Shown in pieces: positions 53,401-62,400 of a stretch of 64,000 bases of DNA. Position 1 is the first letter of the stretch; the number at the start of each line of letters is the position of its first letter. The DNA is from Trochalopteron elliotii (lineage: Eukaryota; Chordata; Aves; Passeriformes; Leiothrichidae): the NCBI GenBank assembly GCA_024734555.1, contig JANPWX010000339.1, positions 915,411-979,410 of the forward strand. Direction: 5' to 3'. The notes under the pieces are model-generated. The model saw nothing but the letters and a program-made list of their open reading frames with translations. It was not told where the DNA came from and searched no databases. A program made the position numbers and the translations under genes.

Positions 53401-56400
53401 TGGCAATCCATGGAAACACTGAAAGAGGAGAAAGGCTCTGAGCTGATTGGAGTGGCTGATGTGAGGACATTTCTTCAGGACTGTCAGAGCATAGGAGTGC
53501 TACTGCAGGACAAGATGGTCCAACTCAGGGATCTGGAACCAGGGAACTTGCCTGCTGGACTGGAGGCAGACAAGCGCAAACTGTACACAATTGAGAGAGA
53601 GGTCCTGGTGACAGAGAGGAAAATTGAATACTTGAGGAGTGTTGCAAAATCGTAAGGAACCTTCTTTTTGTTTTCACTTTCTTTTCTAGTTCTCTAAGAT
53701 CATGCTGAAAATTATGGCTATAAAGAGAAAGAGAAACTTTAAAAACTTTTCTTTCTAGAAATCCAAAGAGCTCACTTGCCTGCTGGACTGAGCTGATTTC
53801 TCTTGAATGTGGCTGGGTGGCTGGGGAGGTGTTTCTTTACAGACTTTGCAGTTGTAGAAGGAAGAATACCACAGGATTGTTTTTGGCTCTAAAAAGTCAT
53901 CTCTATTAATGTTAGTTACCTACTTCAAAATCTGGAGGTATCACTTAGGACCTGAAAGAGGGTAATCAGGGGAAGTAAGAGTGATGGTGAGAAAATAGCA
54001 GATAATTGTGCACAGGAGTTCAAATTTGAATTATTAAAATTTTTTACTTCTTTAAGTTTTCTGTACATTCACAATGGGCATGTGTTCCCCTAGCTAGCTT
54101 TCTTTTCAATGGAACTCTAAATATCCAAATCTCTTCCTTTTAAAGAGTACTGGTTCAAGCTCTAAGTAAGCGTTCATACAGTTGAATGTGTTTTATTGAA
54201 GGATCAAGGACACCAACCCTGCAGAAAGCAGGGCCATCACTGAGCAGGTAGAAAACATGGAGAGGCTTCTGGCAGAGCTCAAGCTGGAGATCCAGAAGAA
54301 GCGGGACATTCTGCAGTGGGCCCAAAACCAACAGTCCTTCCTGCAAGACAGCCGTCGGCTCCTGCTGTGGGCAGAGGGCATTCGGGAGAAACTGAGCAGT
54401 GAAGAAATGGGTCTGGACGTGGCATCTGCAGAGCAATTGCTGAAGGAACATCAAGACCTGCTGATAGAAATTGACTCTCAGAATGAAAGGTAGAGAGATT
54501 CTGGGAGGGTGGGCAGAATGGAATGATATGACAACAGTAGCGTGAAAATGAAATATGTAAATTGTGTGCTTGAAGGTGATACTGAAATTTTATTCACGTG
54601 CGCTTGAACATTAGTGGCAAAAGGAGACTGCAAAACCTAAAATCTGATCAGCTTTTGCGTACTTATCCTGAAGGCTGGTGGAATGGGAAGGAGAAGCTGT
54701 ATGTTTGCAGTAGTAGAATTCCACAAGCTCTCCTGACACTCTCAGAGAGTGCCATCTGTACTTTATTCCAGTTCCCACATTCCTTATCAGGCCTTATGCT
54801 TCCATTTGCCATCATTTTCAGTTCTTCTTCTGCACTGTTATGTATTTTCAGATACTGTTGGCCCTCTTTTCCCTTTTAATGTGAGAGCCTGCTTAAGGGG
54901 GCTTTCAGTCCAGATGGGGAAATTTCACTTACTGCCTCCAGCATGTATCCCTGAGCAATAAAACAGCTGCACTTTATAGTGCATAACCTGCAGGGAAAAG
55001 GTAACAGGGAGAGAGGGAAACTTGGTGTGTGGGCACTGCCAAGACAGCAAAGAGCTGCGTTGAAAGAGAATTCATATTCCCTCATGCAGTGGGGTCTCAT
55101 TTTTCTTTTTGGCTCTGGGAAGATTTCTGCAGCTGGAAGAGCTTGGGCGCAAAGTAATCCACCAACAACCCAGTAACAACAGGAGCAGAGATGTCCACCA
55201 GACCATGGAGAGACTTGCCAAGGAGAACAGAGAGCTGGAGGAAATGTGGAGAAAGCGATGGAAAAAGCTGCAGGATGGCCTGGAATTGCAGAAGTTCAAT
55301 AGAGAGGGAGACCGTATCAATGCAGCCCTCTCTGGCCACGAGGCCTTTCTCCGGGGGGATGACCTTGGGGTATGTACAGAAGCTGATCTTGTTTTCTCCT
55401 GCTTCTTCTCCCCATCCAGGGAGTAGCAACAATCTTCTTTACTTGATTGGCTTCTTCATTCTTCTGATCATGGCATTTCTGTGCTTGGGAACTAGACTTT
55501 CAGGATCTTACTAACAGTCATATGTTCTTGCTCATCTTAATGAGAACAAAACTCATTGTCCCTCAGAAAAAAAAAAGAAATTAAAACACCTAGGGTTGTG
55601 GTTTGTTGCTATTTGTACATGTCATATGGTTTATATAAAATTGACTCATCCATTAAAAAATGTTTCAGCTTAAACATGGTATTTTTTTCAAGTAAAAATG
55701 TAATGGTTTTTTTTAAGAGCTTTTTCTTTCATTAATTTAAGAATATTAAAGCATATGAAGCAACAAAACAAATGCAGGCAATGTTCACAAAATCAGTGAA
55801 GAAGGAGGTTGTGGTCCCTGACTGCTTCTTATGATTTCAGCTGAACCCAAAACATTGATACTTTGGGATCAACTGAGTGGAAGAAAGTTTTAGAAGTTAG
55901 TCTTTTTGTGTTGCATATCCCTAGATGGGCCAGAGTGCTGGCTAAATTTAGAATGCAGATTTTCTTAAAAGGTGAAAATGGAACCATAATGGAAACATAG
56001 AACAGAGGAACCAGATATGAAACAAACCTGCTGATTGTTTGTAGCCCTGAACATCCTTGGGCTCATGCAAAATGTACACTGTATCTCCTGCCTGAAAGAG
56101 GAGGAGGAAAGTATGGTCCAATTTTTTATTTTTTAATTGCTACAGAAACAATATGAGCAAGAAAACTGATCAAATTTTCGTTTTCAAATACAGGACCATG
56201 TAGATGCTGTTCGAAGCCTGCTGAAGCAACATCAGGAATTTGAGCAACTGCTGGTGGCACTGAAGAGACGAGTGGAAGCACTTAATGAAAACGGGGTGAA
56301 CCTAATAGAGAGCAGGCACTTTGCATCTCATGTGTGAGTCCAAACCCATTCCTTTTTTATTCAGCTTTAATAAATGATTCAGTGTGATCAGGTGAAATGA

Positions 56401-59400
56401 AATATGTTCTCTGAGGAGAAATTAGTTGACCTCCAATCCACAATTTCATGGATAAGGGAGTCAAAAGGAATTCTTTTAAAAAAATGGATTTCCTGTGTTC
56501 TTAGGGCAAATGAGCTTTAGGTTAAAAGTGGCATTTGGCAGAACTAGAATAACTTGTTTTGTATCATAAATTACATACAGTGATGAAACTTCCTTAAAGT
56601 GAACTCTTTGAATGCCTACAGAGAAATAATTCCTTAATTTATCAGTATCACATACTAGAAACACAGTTTGTTTTTAAAAAGTTACTGAAGTCTTCACAGG
56701 AAAACTCTTCAGGAGCAGCTCCTTTGTGTTTTTGTCCAAGCTAAACTGTTACCTGTAATTCCTTTTTCTGGGCTAGAACCACTAGGATCTACTATGGAGA
56801 CCCCTTTGCAATCAAGAATTAGAAATAGAGGGTTAGAATGGACCTCTTGAATCAGAAGACCACATTCTTGTGATCATAAGTGCTAATGTCTTGAACACTC
56901 CCTCCACAAATTTACAACACTGCTCTCAAGGTCTGATTTCTTGCCAGCACTGCTACCATTAGAAAGCCATTCCAAAGCCTCATTGCACTTACACCAAAGA
57001 AGAAGTTATTAGTTAATTATAACTAATATAGCAATACTGTGGAATATTTGGGGCAGAGGGAGGTCTCAGTGTTCCAGTGTATGACTGCAATTCACTAATG
57101 TGACACAGCCATACAAGAGGAAAATTCAGAGCAGCTGGCAAGCAATACCTGCTGTCCAGGTGAGCCCAACATGGTGATGGGACCAGGCCATATATCCCTT
57201 CTTCCTATCAGCAAAGTTGTGGAAACTAGATTGCATTTATCACAGTCATGACTTCAGCACAAGCACTACAACATTAGTACAGCATTGGACTTCCTGTTTT
57301 TTCTTGGTAGTATTGAAGAGAGGATAGTCACTCTTTGGAGAAGGTGGGAGCAGCTGATACAAAGCAATGCCAAGAGAAAACAGAAGTTGTTGGATTCCCT
57401 ACAACTACAGGTAACTGATACTGCAGATTTGGTCAGGCATCTGTTAATTTTGGATTTTACCCCTTGTCTTAATATGAACAAAAAACTCCAACTGCTGAGC
57501 ATTCCTACTGCAGCTCACTTTCTCTTTGTCTCTGGGACAGAGCTTCATTCTCCAGGGAGCAGATGATGATGGTGATAAAACTTACAAAGCTATAATCGTA
57601 GAAAATTTAAAACAACATAAGGGAGATTCTGAATGAAAAATATCAACAGAATGCTTTGTCTTCTGGTTAAGTTTATTCTGTTCGTTTCTTACTACTGTTC
57701 TGGGCCTTAATAACTTAGTACAGTTAATGTAAATTTTGGCACCAAACTTAGTTTTCCATGCTGAGATATAAAGTTATACTGGAGGATTGGTCCTCTTCTT
57801 GTTAAAATATTCTGTCAAAAATGCAAACCTTCACTGACAGTTTGAGGAAACAGATTAGTAAATGTGGTAAAAAAGGGACCAAGAGATATGATGGCTTAAA
57901 ACCTCATCTGTAGTTCAAGATCGTACTTCTTCACTAGTTAAATCAATTTAATCCTGTTTATTTTCTGTAAGGAGTTTAATCGTGATGCTGCTGAGCTTTT
58001 GATATGGATGGAAGAGAAATACAAGATTGCATCAGATGAATCCTACCGTGATCCAACAAATGTTCTGCGCAAGCTGAAGTGGCATGAGGCTGCCGAGAAG
58101 GAAATGTTGGCTAATGAGGAGCACTTTACAACACTGATAAAGGTGAAGGCAGCTTTGGAGCTAAGTTTACCATCTTACACCAAAATTCATATATGCTGAT
58201 CTGCTAATAAAGTGATGCACTGTGTTTCTCCAGAAAGGAAATCAATTGATTCAAGACAACCACTACGCTGCAGTTTCTGTCCAGGAGAAGATGTCAGAGC
58301 TTCAAAAGAAGTGGAGGGAATTGTATGGCAAGATGATAGAGCGAGGTGACAAACTGAGACAAGCTGGACAGCAGGAACAGCTCATGGAACTGCTGCAGGT
58401 CAGGAAGTCATGAGGAGCAGAGGGGAGGAATGGCCTAGGAGCCTGGTTCCTCCATTGTGTGGACACCACATAAAAGAGAATACAACCAGATAGAAATGGT
58501 TTTTATGGTCTCCATTTTGTCTACGGTCCCAGGAAAGAAACCCCAATATTATGCTGTCCAAGCTCACTTCAAAGTTATGAGCACAATAACAGTGCCAGCA
58601 AAGCATCAGGCTGTTGAACTCAGGCTCAACAGTGCATCTGTATGGCCAACCTGTACTGGGAAAACAACCCAAACTCTGTAGGGGTCAGTGCCGTGCAAGT
58701 GTAACTGCTTGCCTGGAGTCTGGGGGCTGCAGGCATGGCACTGTATTAAGCACACCGTCACCCAGTCAAATTTTATAACAAGAATATGCTGTGAAGCTGT
58801 TTTGAGACCATTATGAATGGACCTGCTGTTGTGTTATAGCTACAATCTGAAGTCTTGGAAGATTGTTTGACTCTTTTATATTATGTTGCTGATGATACTT
58901 CAAAGAGGCTGTTTTCAATGATGTTCTTTAGTGTCTCAGAAAGAAGAGCACTCCAAAATAGTTCACGAAACAAAATATTCCTGGAAGATGTCTCTTAGAG
59001 ACATCCAGCCATCATATTACCAAGAAAGGACAATTGGATTTAAAAATTGTGTCCAGGAAGCTGTCCTAGAAGGGGGTGAGTGAAAGAAAACGTTGTTGAA
59101 AGGACAGTGTGAGTGTGCTGTAATCTTTGCCTGACAGGATGCCAAAAAGAAGATAGAAAAAATTGAGAAAGTTCTTCAGGAATCTGAGACAGGCCATGAT
59201 TTGCGCTCCAGCCGTGATCTACTCAAGCAGCACAGACAGCTGGAAAATGAGACACGTGAACTGGCAGAGAAAATGAATGCCATTGTATCTCATGCAAGGA
59301 AAATGGCCACCAATCACTTTGACTCCCAGAGGATTCTGGATGAAACACAGAAATATCTGGAAAGGTACTGTGTCCCTCTGGTTTTTTGTCTCCACCCACC

Positions 59401-62400
59401 TCTTGTGACAAATAGCATTTTTTATTCTACCTTCTGAAAAGTTCCCTTGGTTGATTAAGTTTAACACATACTAAGGATTGATTTCTCCTCCCAGCTGGAG
59501 CACAACTATATTTTGATCTGCACCTACACAGCTGCCTGTTGACCCACCTCAACCTTTATGACTGAGCATTGCTCCTTGCCAGCTGCACTCCTCCTCTAGT
59601 CCCTTTCTTATCCACAGGTTGTCCACTGCTTTGTAAGAGGTACAGTGATCCAGCATTCAATATATCATAGTACACAGGACAAGCCTAGGACTTCAAAAGT
59701 GTAAATAATTTTTTCTCTGCTTACATTTAGTGTTATCATACAGGTCCACCTGCCAAGGGATCCTTGTATGTGCAGCCAGTACTGACCATTGAAATTTAAT
59801 TGCAAGCTTCAGTGTTTTGAAATCTTCACCATGGTGTTGTAGCCTAATTCCCTTGGCAGAATGAGGATAAAGCTTTGCTTTAACATATATTTAATGGATG
59901 ACCCCTAGGTTTGAGTCTTTGCAAGCACCTCTTGATGAGAGGCGTAAGTTGCTGGAGGCTGCTGTGGATCTTTATGAGTTCTACCACTACCATGACATGG
60001 AACTGAACTGGATCAACGAGCGCTTGCCTATTGCCCATTCCACCAACTGCGGGAAGTCCTTGGATGTGGCTCAAAACCTGTTGCAAAAGCACAAGGTAAC
60101 TCCTTTAATCAAGTGCTTTATAGCACGGTGACACACTGCACTTCACCTCAACCTACAAACCTGCACCTGCCCCTGCACAGTTAAACCTTCCAATGAGTAA
60201 ATTCACTGATTTCAGCTCTAGTCCAACTAAAATGGTTCAGTGGATAGACACAAATCAGCAGAGTGGTGATGATTTTCAGAACAGATACGACATTCCAGTG
60301 AGAACTGCAACATTTGTCATATTATGGAGTATTATTAATCTGAGAAATTGCATAGCTCTTCCCATTAAAAGAGGTTAAAAAACTAGTGTATTTGACACTA
60401 AATAAAAAAAAAAAAGAGTAGGCTAAATAAAACTATTGTAGTTTTATGCTTATGGCTTCATTATACATTCAGTCTTGAGGTTTGTGCATTCTGGATTTTC
60501 TAGGACAGCATGTAACAGGCATTTAACAATTAACTTAAATCTCTACAGCTTTTAAAATGGTCTGAACAAGCTACAGTCACTGTATTTATAAGGACAGGTT
60601 AATACCGATTTCTCGGGAGTTTGATTGTTTGCAGCAGCTCCTCACAGCCAGAGGGGCACCTCAGCTGTCCTTCACCACAAGCAATGCTGGATTTTGCAGC
60701 ACCTTAATTGCAAGTTTCATGAGAACGGTTATGAGACTGGTGGGGAGGATTCGTGGAGCAGTAGTCCAATAGTTTTCATGGTACTGATGACAATGTCTCT
60801 TTTTGCATCATCTTCCAGCCCCTTCGTTATCTTGGATATTTGATTTTTCCATCACCAGCTCAACATTTTTTCTGATTCCCCCAGGTTTGTGTCTCATCCT
60901 GTGATCTGCTTCATCTCCCAAACCTCCCTGGCTGCTGGACGGGGAAGGGGCAGGAGCATAGGAAAGAGAGGCTTTGGTGTGGGGAAGTTAAGGGATGTGT
61001 GCTGCTTCCTTACACACCCTTCCCTCCTCTCTCAATGGCAATACCAAGAGCAGAGCATTATGTGAGTGGGGCTGGCACCGGTGACTGAAGCTGCAGCTGT
61101 GGTAGAAATAAGACAGTCCTGGTGTCCACTTGCTGTACACTACCCACTGTCACCAGGTGCCATTTTTGCTTAGAATTAGGAGCACACAGAATTTACTTGT
61201 CCTCACATATCTTCCTTTATTCCTATTTTTTCTTTTATCGCATTCCCAGGAGCTGCAGGCGGAAGTGAATGCCCACAAACAGCAAGTCCAGAGGGTCCTG
61301 GATAAAGGAAAGACAATGATTGTAGGCCAGCACCCATCATCTCAGAAAATAAATGAGAAATGCCAGGAGCTTGTGACTGCCTGGGAGGGCTTGGAGAAGT
61401 CCTGTGAAGAAAGGATGAAGCAGCTGCAGCACTCAGTTGGCTTCCAGGAGGTACAATTTAAAGCAAAGACCTTACACAGTCGCTTCTTCAGACAAACAGG
61501 AGTACCAAAGTGTTAAAGTGAATTTTAAAAAAACTTTGCTGGGACTGGTACTCTTCAGCTGCTTGGGGCCAGACCCATGGGAATGGAGGGCTGGATTGCA
61601 TAGTTGAATGCAGCCTCCACTCTCAACCTGCTGCTCTACAGCCTTCCCTTGGGTTCTGTACCCATCCCATATGGCTGTGCACAGAACACACATTTCTCCT
61701 AGTAGTAACTCCTATCTCTGTGTCTTTACACAGTCTAAGCTTTGACTTATTAATGTAATGGATTCTGAACTGGCCCTTCATACAGCAGAATTATGACATG
61801 CAAATCAGAAAAGAGGAGATTTCTCGTGCTCTTCATTCTTCACCTGTTTTGTGCAATAATTTTCCAGGCAATAAAGTGATACTGAGGAACAGATGACATT
61901 CATTCACTCACAGAGCAAGTTGGGGATTTTGGCTTTATTCTTTTCTATAGGCTTCTGGACCTTCATGCTTTGCCTGTCAAAAAAAAAAATAAAATTGCAT
62001 GCAAATATTTATAAGGCTAATCCAAATTTTCTGTAATCAAGTGGGTCATGTAGGAGTGCAGTTACTCAGGTAGCACATGCAGTTTTGTAGACATAAACAC
62101 CATTTGGATGAAGTTCACAGGCCCAGCTAAAAATATTCCCTGGGGTATTCCATCATCTGGCTTTTATTTCCTCTGTATATGAAACAGTATACAGTACTTG
62201 TGAGTACTGTAGACTTCATGAAGCCTGATTTTTATAGTGATTTGAACTTCTCAGGCAGAGGAAGGAGAAATGTCCCATTGATATTATACACTTAGTTTTC
62301 CTGCATTGGAGGCTTCCATCTCTGACCTCTTCATTATTTTATGATTTCACAGAGAAGAGTGAATTAAATATTTAATAAAACATTACAGTAAGCCTTACAG

